NCBI RefSeq assembly: GCF_001556045.1 | Contig: NZ_LSIC01000200.1 | Coordinates: 73,003-137,002 of the forward strand | Direction of reading: 5' to 3' | From: Bradyrhizobium sp. CCH5-F6 | GTDB lineage: Bacteria; Pseudomonadota; Alphaproteobacteria; Rhizobiales; Xanthobacteraceae | DNA: 64,000 nucleotides | Part shown: positions 17,298-26,254 of the stretch, one piece after another | Numbering within the stretch: position 1 is the stretch's first letter | Layout of the letters: every line of letters begins with the position of its first letter | Notes under the pieces: model-generated | The model's database searches: none | The model's input: the letters and a program-made list of their open reading frames with translations, nothing else | What the model was told of the DNA's origin: nothing | Translations under genes and position numbers: made by a program

Positions 17298-18395
17298 ATG
17301 TCCTCCACGACCGCGCGCAAGAAGGAACGGAGCACGACGGCGAACTCGCCGGCTCGCCCCGCGCTCCTGCTCGCCTGGTACGACCGCCACCGTCGCCGCC
17401 TGCCCTGGCGCGCGGCCCCCGGTGAGACATCGGACCCCTACCGCGTCTGGCTGTCGGAAATCATGCTCCAGCAGACCACGGTGAAGGCGGTCGGTCCCTA
17501 CTTCGAGAAGTTCGTGGAGCGCTGGCCCGACGTCACGGCGCTGGGGCGGGCCTCTCAGGATGACGTGCTGAGGATGTGGGCGGGGCTCGGCTATTATTCG
17601 CGCGCGCGCAATCTCTACGCCTGTGCGGTGACCGTGACGCGCGAGCATGGCGGCGTGTTTCCCTCCACGGAGGAAGGGCTGCGAGCGCTGCCGGGCATCG
17701 GCCCGTATACGGCAGCGGCGATCGCCGCGATCGCGTTCGACCGCCGCACCATGCCGGTCGACGGCAATATCGAGCGGGTGGTGTCGCGCCTGTTCGCGGT
17801 CGAGGAGGAATTGCCGCAGGCCAAGCCGCGGATCCAGCAACTGGCCGCGACGCTTCTCGCAGACTCCCGTGCAGGCGACAGCGCTCAGGCGTTGATGGAT
17901 CTCGGCGCCTCGATCTGCACGCCGAAGAAGCCGGCCTGTTCGCTGTGTCCGCTGAACGAGGATTGCACGGCGCGCGCGCAGGGCACGCAGGAGACCTTTC
18001 CGCGCAAGGCGCCCAAGAAGAGTGGGGCGCTGCGTCGAGGTGCAGCGTTCGTTGTCACGCGCGGCGACGAGCTGCTCGTCCGCTCGAGGCCGGAAAAAGG
18101 GCTGCTCGGCGGCATGACCGAAGTGCCGGGCTCGGACTGGCGGGCCGGCCAGGACGATGCGGCGGCGAAGCAGCAGGCGCCGGAGCTGAAGGGGCTGTCG
18201 CGCTGGCAGCGCAAGGTGGGCGTCGTCACCCACGTCTTCACGCATTTTCCGCTGGAGCTGGTGGTCTACACGGCGCAGGCGGAGGCCCGCACCCGTGCGC
18301 CCGAGGGCATGCGCTGGGTGCCGATCGCGACACTCGCCGGGGAGGCGCTGCCCAATGTCATGCGCAAAGTGATTGCGCATGGATTGGGTCTCTAG
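17298..18395 (+). CDS. mutY: A/G-specific adenine DNA glycosylase
   Basis: A 365-residue repair enzyme that removes adenine paired with 8-oxoguanine. Catalytic Glu54 lies in WLSEIMLQQT, the helix-hairpin-helix is LPGIGPYTAAAI, and Asp155 follows in VDGNIERV. The iron-sulfur motif is C-x6-C-x2-C-x5-C. The C-terminal part is the NUDIX-like 8-oxoG recognition domain. It is divergent from higBA with an 83-bp gap. Confidence 0.96.
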   Translation: MSSTTARKKERSTTANSPARPALLLAWYDRHRRRLPWRAAPGETSDPYRVWLSEIMLQQTTVKAVGPYFEKFVERWPDVTALGRASQDDVLRMWAGLGYYSRARNLYACAVTVTREHGGVFPSTEEGLRALPGIGPYTAAAIAAIAFDRRTMPVDGNIERVVSRLFAVEEELPQAKPRIQQLAATLLADSRAGDSAQALMDLGASICTPKKPACSLCPLNEDCTARAQGTQETFPRKAPKKSGALRRGAAFVVTRGDELLVRSRPEKGLLGGMTEVPGSDWRAGQDDAAAKQQAPELKGLSRWQRKVGVVTHVFTHFPLELVVYTAQAEARTRAPEGMRWVPIATLAGEALPNVMRKVIAHGLGL

Positions 18396-18462
18396 GATCC
18401 ATCCTGCTGACACCAGGCTGTCAGCAGACTTCCGCTACTCCAGGCAGGCAACGGAGGTTCGC

Positions 18463-18885
18463 ATGGTCAAGACCGCGCTCGATAATTTTCGAAAGCCACC
18501 CTGCGCCGAGCTGTTGGGCTGGCGCCTGCTCGATGCCCGCCCGCAGGAGGGCTGGATCAGGCTCGGCTTCGAGGGCAAGCCGGAGTTCTGCAACCCCGCG
18601 GGCTTCATCCAGGGCGGCATGCTCTCGGCCATGCTCGACGACACCATGGGCCCGGCGGTGCTCGTGATGAGCGAGGGCCGGCTCTACACCACCACCATCA
18701 GCATGACCGTGAATTTCCTCGCGCCCGCAAAGCCCGGGCCGATCATCGGCGAGGCGAAGGTGACGCAGCTCGGCAAGACGATTGCGTTCGTCGAGGCCAA
18801 GCTGTTGGCGGAGGACGGCACGGTGCTGGCCACGGCAAGCGCGAGTGAGCGGTTGCTGGAAGCGGCGAGGGTGGTGGGGAAATAG
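18463..18885 (+). CDS. PaaI family (hot-dog) thioesterase
   Basis: A 140-residue hot-dog-fold protein. NPAGFIQGGMLSAMLDDTMG is the family's active-site helix with its Gly-Gly and Asp pair. Members hydrolyse acyl- or aryl-CoA thioesters; the substrate is unknown. GGAGGT 5 nt upstream fixes the ATG at 18463. It follows mutY by 67 nt on the same strand and may share its transcript. Confidence 0.85.
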   Translation: MVKTALDNFRKPPCAELLGWRLLDARPQEGWIRLGFEGKPEFCNPAGFIQGGMLSAMLDDTMGPAVLVMSEGRLYTTTISMTVNFLAPAKPGPIIGEAKVTQLGKTIAFVEAKLLAEDGTVLATASASERLLEAARVVGK

Positions 18886-18907
18886 TTTAGTGTTGCGCAC
18901 TGCTCTT

Positions 18908-19064
18908 CCTTCTCCCCTTGTGGGAGAAGGTGGCGCGAAGCGCCGGATGAGGGGTTTCTCTCCGCGAGTCTAAACTGCGAGTTGGACTCGCGGAGAGATA
19001 CCCCTCACCCGAGTGAGCCCGCGTCTACCGCATCGCTGCCCTCTCCCGCAAGGGGCGAGGGCAC
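18908..19064. repeat. Family C palindromic repeat, copy 1
   Basis: It begins with CCTTCTCCCCTTGTGGGAG and GGCGCGAAGCGCC, and contains CTCTCCGCGAGTC (18958-18970) matched by GACTCGCGGAGAG (18985-18997), a 13-bp perfect stem. A second copy of the family lies at 32985. The repeat fills the gap between the thioesterase and the convergent monooxygenase. Confidence 0.8.
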
Positions 19065-19095
19065 ATCAACGGGCATCTCGCTTCGTGCGAGAGCG

Positions 19096-20373
19096 TCACG
19101 CCCTCGCGCTCGCCCCCGCACTCACGATCGGCGGCTTCGCATTCAGCGCCTCGACCTGGAATCCGGCCACGCGCTTGTAGTTCGCGGCGATGTCTTCCAG
19201 CTCCTTCTGCGACAGCACATCCGTCACGACCTTGTAACCATCCGGCGCGCGCTCCTCGACGAGCTGCATCACCTGCTCGGGCCCGTTCTTGCGGTTGAGC
19301 AGGACGAGGTCCGTGGTCGCGGGCCGCCGCTCGGCCTCATAGGCGAGCAGCGCGGCATGCGTCGGGCCATGCGCCAGGATCTCGCGCGCGATGACTCGGG
19401 CGTCGAGGATCGCCTGCGAGGCGCCATTCGATCCGATCGGATACATGGGATGCGCGGCATCCCCCATCAGCGTGACGCGGCCGAAGGTCCACTGCGACAC
19501 CGGATCGCGATCGACCAGCGGATATTCATAGGCGTGCGGGCAGTTCTTGATCAGCCCGGGCACGTCGAGCCAGTCGAACGTCCAGCTCTCGAACCAGGGC
19601 AGGAACTCTTCCAGCCGCGCGGTGCGGTTATAGTCCTCGCGGCGCCACTGATAGGTCGGCGGCATGTGCCGTTCGGCGACCCAGTTGATCAGATGGTTGC
19701 CCGCCGCATCCGCTTCCTTCGAGATCGGATAGCAGACGAATTTCAGGATCTCGTGCCCGGCCATGATCATGGTGCGGCCGGTGAGGAAGGCCTTCGCGGG
19801 CGTGACGCCGCGCCAGAGGATGCGGCCGTTCCAGATCGGCGGTCCTTCGCCCGGATAGAGCTTTTCGCGGACGGCGGAATGGATGCCGTCGGCGGCGATC
19901 AGAATCGTGCCGTCGTAGGTCCCGGCGGCTTTGCCGGTCGCCTTGTCGATGAAATCGGCGCGCACGCCATCCGCCGTCTCGGTCCAGCCGGTCAGGTGAT
20001 GGCTGGTGAGGATGTTCTCGCGGCCGAGCCGTTCGATCGCGGCGTCGAGCAGGAGCTGCTGCAGCGTGCCGCGATGGATCGAGAATTGCGGCCATTTGTA
20101 CCCGGCCTCGAGCCCGCGCGGCTCGCTCCAGATCGGCTTGCCGTGCTTGGAGAAGTAGGCGAGTTCGCGGGTCCGCACGCCGCTGGCGTCCAGCCTGTCC
20201 AGCAGGCCGAGCTCGATCAGCTCGCGCACCGCATGCGGCAGCACGTTGATGCCGACGCCGAGCGGCTTCAGCTCGGCGACGCTTTCGAACACCTTTGCGG
20301 GAACGCCGATCTGGTGCAGGCTGAGCGCAAGCGTCAGTCCGCCGATGCCGCCACCGGCGATGAGTACCGTCAT
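19096..20373 (-). CDS. FAD-dependent monooxygenase (aromatic hydroxylase type)
   Basis: A 425-residue class A flavoprotein monooxygenase. The N-terminal FAD motif is VLIAGGGIGG, the central DG motif is IAADGIHSAVR, and the second FAD motif is GDAAHPMYPIGSNG. Relatives include salicylate and 3-hydroxybenzoate hydroxylases, which use NAD(P)H and O2. The substrate is unknown. The ATG at 20373 has GGGAGG upstream; the longer frame to 20427 is less likely. It is divergent from a GST gene 128 bp away. Confidence 0.88.
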   Translation of the reverse strand: MTVLIAGGGIGGLTLALSLHQIGVPAKVFESVAELKPLGVGINVLPHAVRELIELGLLDRLDASGVRTRELAYFSKHGKPIWSEPRGLEAGYKWPQFSIHRGTLQQLLLDAAIERLGRENILTSHHLTGWTETADGVRADFIDKATGKAAGTYDGTILIAADGIHSAVREKLYPGEGPPIWNGRILWRGVTPAKAFLTGRTMIMAGHEILKFVCYPISKEADAAGNHLINWVAERHMPPTYQWRREDYNRTARLEEFLPWFESWTFDWLDVPGLIKNCPHAYEYPLVDRDPVSQWTFGRVTLMGDAAHPMYPIGSNGASQAILDARVIAREILAHGPTHAALLAYEAERRPATTDLVLLNRKNGPEQVMQLVEERAPDGYKVVTDVLSQKELEDIAANYKRVAGFQVEALNAKPPIVSAGASARA

Positions 20374-20501
20374 GACAAACCCCTCCCTATCGCAGGCGTC
20401 TTGGCACAGGCGGGCGGCGGTGGGCAACTGCGAAGAGAGTATCCTGCTATGGACCTCGGGGACGACAGCCGTTAACTTCCGGCTTTCCCATGAGGTCCGA
20501 C

Positions 20502-21122
20502 ATGCTCAAGCTCTACTACGCCACCGGCACCTGCGCGCTCGCCACCTACATCACCCTGGAGGAGGCCGGCGCCGACTACACGGCCGAACGGCTGAGCTTC
20601 AAGGACAACCAGCAGAACAGCCCGGACTATCTCGCCATCAACCCGAAGGGCCGTGTGCCGGCGCTGGTGACCGACCGCGGCGTCCTGACCGAGACGCCGG
20701 CGATGCTGGCCTATATCGCGCAAGTGTTTCCCAAGGCGAAGCTCGCGCCGCTCGACGATCCCTTCGACTTCGCCCAGGTGCAATCGTTCAACTCCTATCT
20801 CTGCTCGACCGTCCACATCAACCACGCCCACAAGATGCGGGGCGCGCGCTGGGCGACCGAAGAGAGCTCGTTTGCCGACATGAAGGCGATGGTCCCGAAG
20901 ACCATGGCGGCCTGCTTCAAACTCATCGAGCAGAAGATGTTTCGGGGACCCTGGGTGATGGGCGAGCAGTTCACGATCTGCGATCCCTATCTCTACACGC
21001 TCTCGAACTGGCTCGAAGGCGACAGTGTCGACATCAATGCGACGCCGAAGATCGCGGACCATTTCAAGCGCATGTCGGATCGCGCCGCCGTGCGCAAGGT
21101 GATGGAAGCGCAGAAGGCGTAA
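20502..21122 (+). CDS. Glutathione S-transferase, beta-class-like
   Basis: A 206-residue GST. The thioredoxin-like N-domain begins LKLYYATGTCALATYI, with the Cys typical of beta-class enzymes, and has the cis-Pro segment GRVPALV followed by the glutathione-site TETPAM. An all-helical C-domain follows. GAGGT before the ATG at 20502 favours this start over an ATG at 20490. With the divergent monooxygenase it may serve aromatic detoxification; this is inferred from position only. Confidence 0.88.
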   Translation: MLKLYYATGTCALATYITLEEAGADYTAERLSFKDNQQNSPDYLAINPKGRVPALVTDRGVLTETPAMLAYIAQVFPKAKLAPLDDPFDFAQVQSFNSYLCSTVHINHAHKMRGARWATEESSFADMKAMVPKTMAACFKLIEQKMFRGPWVMGEQFTICDPYLYTLSNWLEGDSVDINATPKIADHFKRMSDRAAVRKVMEAQKA

Positions 21123-21139
21123 GGGCGTAGCTCTTGTAA

Positions 21140-21220
21140 GGTGGGCAAAGGCGCAAAGCGCCGTGCCCACCATCTTTCCAAGCAATGAAGGAAGCGGTGG
21201 GCACGCTTCGCTTTACCCAC
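21140..21220. repeat. Family D palindromic repeat
   Basis: GGTGGGC and GGCGCAAAGCGCC at the left are mirrored by GCCCACC, and a second GTGGGCACGCTTCGC follows, ending in ACCCAC. It lies between the GST and the convergent LysR gene. Only one copy was found. Confidence 0.65.
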
Positions 21221-21238
21221 TCTACGACAGCTACGAAG

Positions 21239-22153
21239 TTACGAAGCCTTCTTCTCCAGCTCGCGCCCGGTCTCCAGCATCAGCCGCCGCAGCCAGATCG
21301 AGCCGGGGTCCATCTGCGCGCGGGTCGGATGGAACATGAATTGCTCGTCGATCCCGGGGTCGAGCGGCGGCGTCACCGTGACGATGCCGAGCTGCTTCGA
21401 TAGCGCGGCGATCAGCCGGCGCGGCACGAAGGCGACGAGGTCGGTGCGGGCGGCGACGTGCAGCGCCTCGAGATAGCCTGACACCACCAGCGAGATGTGC
21501 CGCTCGATGCCTTTGCTGCGCAGCCAGGTGTCGATCAGATCCTCGGCACTGCCGCGGATGATCACGCCGACATGACGCGCGGCCAGGAACGCCTCGCGCC
21601 GCTTCAGCTTCGCTCCCATCGGATGGCCGCGCCGCACCGCCAATGCGTCGCTGTCGGTATAGAGCAGCTGGCGGTGGAAGCCCTTGAAGGCGTTGCCGAT
21701 CGAGATCACGAGGTCGATGGTGCGGGCGAATTCGGCATGGAAGATCGTCGATCCCCGCCATGGCACCACGTCGATGCGGACGTTGGGCGCGGCCTGCGTT
21801 ACCTTCTCCATGAACCGCGGCATCAACAGCTCGACCGCGAGGTCCGGCATCATCAGGCGGAATTGCCGCTCGCTGCGCGCGGCGTCGAAATCCTCCGGCA
21901 CGAACAGCCCGCGGACCTGGTCGAGTGCCTGGGCCAGCGGCGCGCGGAGCGCCTGAGCCCGCGGGGTCAGCTCCATCCGCGCGCCGGTGCGCACCAGGAG
22001 CTGATCGCCGAAGATGTCGCGCAGGCGCTGGAGCGCATGGCTCGTCGCCGGCTGCGAGAGTCCGATCCGAAGTGCGGCGCGGCTGACATTGGCTTCGCGC
22101 AGCAAGGCATCGAGCGCGGTCAGCAGGTTGAGGTCGAGCGAATTCAAATTCAT
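21239..22153 (-). CDS. LysR-type transcriptional regulator
   Basis: A 304-residue regulator. The N-terminal winged HTH is LDLNLLTALDALLREANVSR followed by the recognition helix QPATSHALQRLR; a periplasmic-binding-type effector domain follows. The sequence resembles NodD/SyrM-like LysR proteins in its N-terminal start, but no nod box was seen. The ATG at 22153 begins at the domain start; the frame runs longer upstream without support. It is divergent from a SnoaL-like gene and probably controls it. Confidence 0.9.
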   Translation of the reverse strand: MNLNSLDLNLLTALDALLREANVSRAALRIGLSQPATSHALQRLRDIFGDQLLVRTGARMELTPRAQALRAPLAQALDQVRGLFVPEDFDAARSERQFRLMMPDLAVELLMPRFMEKVTQAAPNVRIDVVPWRGSTIFHAEFARTIDLVISIGNAFKGFHRQLLYTDSDALAVRRGHPMGAKLKRREAFLAARHVGVIIRGSAEDLIDTWLRSKGIERHISLVVSGYLEALHVAARTDLVAFVPRRLIAALSKQLGIVTVTPPLDPGIDEQFMFHPTRAQMDPGSIWLRRLMLETGRELEKKAS

Positions 22154-22178
22154 GAAATGAATAGATATCATATTCGCT

Positions 22179-22199
22179 ATCGATTTGAAGAATTTCGAT
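22179..22199. promoter_or_regulatory. Candidate LysR binding dyad
   Basis: ATCGA and TCGAT are separated by 11 bp in the 91-bp gap between the divergent LysR and SnoaL-like genes. LysR proteins usually bind dyads of this size that include a T-N11-A core. The dyad is seen; binding is inferred. Confidence 0.45.
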
Positions 22200-22244
22200 C
22201 CTGCGTCGATGATCTTCCTGTTCTCAGCACAAGGAGATGCCGCC

Positions 22245-22688
22245 ATGAACACGACCGCCAACAAGAAGCTGATGCAGGATATCTTTGCCGCCGCGGCCGA
22301 TCCCGATCCGGCCGCGCGGGACCGAGCCCTGTTCGCCGCCAGCCTTGCCGACGACGCCAAATGGGTCGTGACCGGACAATATTCCTGGTCACGCACCTTC
22401 GCGGGGAGGGAGGCGATCCTCAACGATCTGCACGGCTATGTCCGCACCCGCCTGCGTGACCGCACGCGCACGACCGCTCACCGCTTCATCGCCGAGGGCG
22501 ACATCGTCGTGGTGGAAGCCAAGGGCGACAACGTCACGCCGGACGGAGTGCGTTACGACAACGACTATTGCCTCGTGTTCCGCCTCGAGGACGGCAAGAT
22601 CAAGGAGATCCGGGAATATTGCGACTCGATCCTGACCGAGAAGGCTCTCGGTCCTTTTCCGCAGGCTCCGGTGAGGGCTGTGAGCTGA
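22245..22688 (+). CDS. SnoaL-like / NTF2-like fold protein
   Basis: A 147-residue protein of the nuclear transport factor 2 fold. The closing strand YDNDYCLVFRLEDGKIKEIREY is typical. Family members are isomerases, hydrolases or small binding proteins; this one cannot be placed. AAGGAG 9 nt upstream fixes the ATG at 22245. It faces the LysR gene and is its likely target. Confidence 0.8.
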   Translation: MNTTANKKLMQDIFAAAADPDPAARDRALFAASLADDAKWVVTGQYSWSRTFAGREAILNDLHGYVRTRLRDRTRTTAHRFIAEGDIVVVEAKGDNVTPDGVRYDNDYCLVFRLEDGKIKEIREYCDSILTEKALGPFPQAPVRAVS

Positions 22689-22741
22689 CTGGACTGAGCC
22701 GTGTTGCCTCCGCCGGCGGATCCCATCAGGCCGCGCCGGCG

Positions 22742-22909
22742 ATGGTCGTGCGGGCCTGGCAGGCGTTGGTCGACTTGATCCGTATCAGGCGCGAACGGTC
22801 CCGAGCCCGGGATCGACTCGCTGCCATGACCGAGCGGGAACTTCTGGACCTGGGGATGACACGATCGGAGATCGCTTACGAGCTGCACAAGCCCCGCCGG
22901 CGAAGATAG
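22742..22909 (+). CDS. DUF1127 small basic protein
   Basis: A 55-residue Arg-rich protein. The segment RDRLAAMTERELLDLGMTRSEI matches the DUF1127 core (L-x-x-L-x-x-x-x-L-x-D-I/L-G-x-x-R-x-x-I). Members in Agrobacterium and Rhodobacter affect phosphate uptake, RNA turnover or sRNA maturation. It is 53 nt after the SnoaL-like gene. The start at 22742 is the only ATG near the domain but lacks a good ribosome site. Confidence 0.75.
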   Translation: MVVRAWQALVDLIRIRRERSRARDRLAAMTERELLDLGMTRSEIAYELHKPRRRR

Positions 22910-22950
22910 GGCTCGGCCGGACACGGCAGGCGTCTCGCCCGCTTTTCGAT

Positions 22951-22986
22951 GCCGGCGGAACTTTCGGGTTTCGCCGGCGTTTTCTT
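22951..22986 (+). terminator. Putative terminator after the DUF1127 gene
   Basis: GCCGGCG (22951-22957) pairs with CGCCGGC (22972-22978), followed by GTTTTCTT. The loop of 14 nt is long, so efficiency is uncertain. Confidence 0.6.
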
Positions 22987-23035
22987 CGCTTCCGGGGCAA
23001 TTGCGCCCCCGGCATCGTGCGCGCTCAGGAATTTC

Positions 23036-23620
23036 ATGCTGGCTGGGGTTTCTAACGTTTCGATACAGGTTAACCGCAGCTTCCCCGGACTCCGCGAGCG
23101 ACTGAGAGATGCGACTGCGGATGCGCACCGGGAACTCGATGCACGGCTTTCATCGTTCGATCTCACCGTCATGGCGGGCTATCGTCGCTTTCTTCAAGCC
23201 AGCGCCGGCGCGCTGCTTCCGCTCGAAGCTGCGCTCGAGCAGGCGGGCGTCTCCCGGATGTTTCCGGACTGGCCGGAGCGGTCGCGTCGCGCCGCGATCG
23301 CAGCCGACCTCGGACGGCTCGGCAGTGCCGCGCAATCCACCGTGCTCGTGCCGCCGCTGACGCCCGGTGGTGTGCTCGGCACGATGTATGTGCTGGAGGG
23401 CTCGCGGCTCGGAGCCAAGTATCTGCTGAAGCAGGTTGCGGATGCGGACGACCCCCGTATCAATGAAGCCACCAGCTATCTCAGCCATGGTGCAGGCAAG
23501 CGGCTCTGGCAGAGCTTCCTGTCGAAGCTTCAATGCGAAGCGGCTTGCGACGAGGATGAGGTGATCCAGGCGGCGCGCGCCGCCTTCGCCGCATTCGAGC
23601 AGGCGGCGGACCGCGCATGA
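23036..23620 (+). CDS. bphO: Biliverdin-forming heme oxygenase
   Basis: A 194-residue heme oxygenase of the bacterial BphO type that opens heme to biliverdin, iron and CO. The proximal His lies in DATADAHRELDARL and the distal Gly helix is GTMYVLEGSRLGAKYLLK. The ATG at 23036 has AGGA 5 nt upstream and begins near the conserved domain; an upstream in-frame ATG at 22949 would add 29 poorly conserved residues. Its stop overlaps the phytochrome start as ATGA, so biliverdin supply and apophytochrome are translated together. Confidence 0.92.
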   Translation: MLAGVSNVSIQVNRSFPGLRERLRDATADAHRELDARLSSFDLTVMAGYRRFLQASAGALLPLEAALEQAGVSRMFPDWPERSRRAAIAADLGRLGSAAQSTVLVPPLTPGGVLGTMYVLEGSRLGAKYLLKQVADADDPRINEATSYLSHGAGKRLWQSFLSKLQCEAACDEDEVIQAARAAFAAFEQAADRA

Positions 23621-26163
23621 ACGAGGCGGTCAATCTCACCAATTGCGATCGCGAGCCGATCCACATTCCCGGCAGCACGCAGCCGTTCGGTTTCCTGCTC
23701 GCCGTGCTCTCGGATTTCACGATCTGCATGGCCTCGGACAATGTCGGCAGCTTCCTTGGCGTTGACGTTGCCGACCTGCTCCAGCGACCGTTGTCGAGCG
23801 TGATCTCGGAGGCAGCCGTCGAGACGATCCGCAGCCGTGTTGATCATCTTGGTGACCCGGACGCGACCGAACGGCTGTTCGGCGTGGAGCTGGAGCCGGG
23901 CAAGAGGCCCTTCGATCTTTCGATTCATCTTTCCGGCGTCTATCTGATCATCGAGGCGGAGCCGAGCGTCCACGAACCCGGCGTCAATTCCGGCGAGCTC
24001 GTGCGTTTGATGCTCGAACGGATCCGCAAGACGCGCGGCATGGCCGATCTCGCGCGGGAAGCGGCGCGCCAGCTCAAGGTGCTGACCGGCTTCGACCGGG
24101 TGATGGTCTATCAGTTTCACCCGGACGGATCGGGCGAGGTGATCGCCGAGACCGCGGAGGCGGGACTCGAGCCCTTCCTCGGCCTGCGTTATCCCGCATC
24201 CGACATCCCGCGGCAGGCCCGCGCCCTCTATCAGCGCAACTGGCTGCGCATCATCGCCGACGTCAACGCCGTGCCGGCGGCGCTGGTGTCCACGGCCACG
24301 CACAATGCCGGGCTGCTCGACCTCTCGATGAGCGTGCTGCGCTCGGTGTCGCCGATCCACATCGAATACCTGCGCAACATGGGGGTCGCCGCCTCGATGT
24401 CGGTGTCGATCCTGCGCGACGGCAAGCTGTGGGGTCTGTTTGCCTGCCATCATTATTCGCCGCGCTATATCTCGTTCGACAAGCGCACCGCATCCGAGCT
24501 GTTCGGGCAGATGTTCTCGTGGATCGTGGAGGACCGCGAGCGCGAGAGCGACGTTGCCTACGAGGCGCGTGCTCACCAGATCCAGGAACGGCTGATCGAG
24601 ACCGCCGCGTCGCACGAGCATAGCCGGCGCGCGATCGTCGATTTCGTCGGCGATTACCGGAAGATGATCGAATGCGACGGCGTCGCAGTGTGGTCCGACA
24701 ACAGGATCACGCTCCAGGGCGAGACGCCCACCGAGGACGAGGTCAAGGATCTCGTGGCTTTCATCAACCGGACCTCGCCGGGCCGAATTTTCGCCAGCGC
24801 CCAGATTGCTCAGGTCTATGCCGCCGGTCGTGCCTTTCGCGACCGCGCGGCGGGCTTTCTCGCCATCCCGATATCGAGGACGCCGCGCGACTGCCTGATC
24901 TTCTTCCGGCGCGAGGTTCTCCAGTCCGTGAAATGGGCCGGGGATCCCAACAAGGTCTACGATGAAGGTCCCAATGGTTCTCGGCTGACGCCGCGCAAGA
25001 GCTTCGAACTCTGGCAGGAGACGGTCGCGGGACAATCAAAACCGTGGTCGGCGTCGGACATCCGCATTGCCGAAAGCCTGCGCGTCACGCTGCTCGAGGT
25101 CATCCTGCAACTGTCGGACCTCGCCGCGCGCGAGCGACGCGGTGCCCAGGAGCGGCAGGAGCTGATGATCGCCGAGCTCAACCATCGCGTTCGCAACATC
25201 CTGAGCCTGGTTCGCGCCTTGGTGGCACAGAGCAAGGACACCGCGACCGGCGTGGAGGAATTCGCCAGCGTTCTCGGCGGCCGAATCCAGGCTCTGGCGC
25301 GCGCGCATGACCAGATCACCAACCTCAACTGGGCGCCGGTCGCGCTCCGGACGCTGGTCGAATCCGAGGCGGGCGCCTATCTCGGCGCGCGTGCCGATCG
25401 CATCAAGGTGGGTGGGCCCGACGTCGCGCTCGATCCCAAGGCGTTCGCGACGCTGGCGCTCGTCGTGCACGAGATGATGACCAATTCCGCCAAATACGGC
25501 GCGCTCGCCGATTCCACCGGCAGCGTCGAGGTGATCTGGCGGCTCGATCCGTCGTCGAGCCTCGTCATCGAATGGAAGGAGAGCGGCGGCCCGCCGGTGC
25601 AGCCGCCGTCGCGGCGCGGCTTCGGCACCACCATCATCGAACGCTCGGTGCCGTTCGATCTCAAGGGAGATGCCGAAATCCATTTCGACCTCCTGGGTGT
25701 GCAGGCGAAGTTCGTCATTCCGCCCAATTTCGTCCAGCTCCTGCCATCCATCGGAACCGCCACCATGCGCATCGAGGAACAGCAATCGGCCCGACCCAGG
25801 CTCTCCGACACGACGCTGATCGTCGAGGACAACCTGATCATCGCCATGGCCGCGGAGGTCATCCTGCTCGACCTCGGCGCCCGCCACGTCGACACCGCCG
25901 CGAGCGTCGACCAGGCGCTGCGCTCGATCGAGCGCACCCGACCAAGCTTTGCGCTGCTCGACCTCAACCTCGGCAACGAGAGCAGCATCAAGGTGGCGCA
26001 GAAGCTGAAGGAGATCGGCGTGCCCTTCATCTTCGCGACCGGCTATGGCGAGCGTGCGCCAATCCCCGTCGAGCTGGCTTCGGCGCCGGTGATCCAGAAG
26101 CCCTACACGCTGGAAGTGGTCGAGAACGCGCTCGGCAAATTGCAGGAGGCCGCCGCAGGGTAA
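23617..26163 (+). CDS. bphP: Bacteriophytochrome hybrid HWE histidine kinase with receiver domain
   Basis: An 848-residue red/far-red photoreceptor. The biliverdin-binding Cys10 lies in NCDREPIHIPG at the PAS N-terminus; the GAF domain has PASDIPRQARALY; the PHY tongue has PRKSFELWQE. The transmitter is of the HWE class: His523 in ELNHRVRNILS and the W-x-E motif IEWKESGGP. A receiver domain closes the chain with phospho-acceptor Asp782 in LLDLNLG. The kinase may pass phosphate to its own receiver and then to an unlinked partner. No response regulator or photosynthesis gene is adjacent. Confidence 0.96.
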   Translation: MNEAVNLTNCDREPIHIPGSTQPFGFLLAVLSDFTICMASDNVGSFLGVDVADLLQRPLSSVISEAAVETIRSRVDHLGDPDATERLFGVELEPGKRPFDLSIHLSGVYLIIEAEPSVHEPGVNSGELVRLMLERIRKTRGMADLAREAARQLKVLTGFDRVMVYQFHPDGSGEVIAETAEAGLEPFLGLRYPASDIPRQARALYQRNWLRIIADVNAVPAALVSTATHNAGLLDLSMSVLRSVSPIHIEYLRNMGVAASMSVSILRDGKLWGLFACHHYSPRYISFDKRTASELFGQMFSWIVEDRERESDVAYEARAHQIQERLIETAASHEHSRRAIVDFVGDYRKMIECDGVAVWSDNRITLQGETPTEDEVKDLVAFINRTSPGRIFASAQIAQVYAAGRAFRDRAAGFLAIPISRTPRDCLIFFRREVLQSVKWAGDPNKVYDEGPNGSRLTPRKSFELWQETVAGQSKPWSASDIRIAESLRVTLLEVILQLSDLAARERRGAQERQELMIAELNHRVRNILSLVRALVAQSKDTATGVEEFASVLGGRIQALARAHDQITNLNWAPVALRTLVESEAGAYLGARADRIKVGGPDVALDPKAFATLALVVHEMMTNSAKYGALADSTGSVEVIWRLDPSSSLVIEWKESGGPPVQPPSRRGFGTTIIERSVPFDLKGDAEIHFDLLGVQAKFVIPPNFVQLLPSIGTATMRIEEQQSARPRLSDTTLIVEDNLIIAMAAEVILLDLGARHVDTAASVDQALRSIERTRPSFALLDLNLGNESSIKVAQKLKEIGVPFIFATGYGERAPIPVELASAPVIQKPYTLEVVENALGKLQEAAAG

Positions 26164-26229
26164 AGCGTCCGATGCGAGCGTCATGCGGGGCCGCATGGCT
26201 TGGGCGGCCTTCGCATGCGGCTTTGCATG

Positions 26230-26254
26230 GCTGCCGATAATATCGGCAGCTTTT
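26230..26254 (+). terminator. Terminator of the bphO-bphP unit
   Basis: A perfect 9-bp stem, GCTGCCGAT and ATCGGCAGC, with a 3-nt loop and a TTTT tail, 67 nt after the bphP stop codon. Confidence 0.85.

Noticed and set aside
18982..20475. 497-residue plus-strand frame over the FAD monooxygenase
   Set aside because: It starts in a palindromic repeat and lies opposite a gene with clear flavin motifs.
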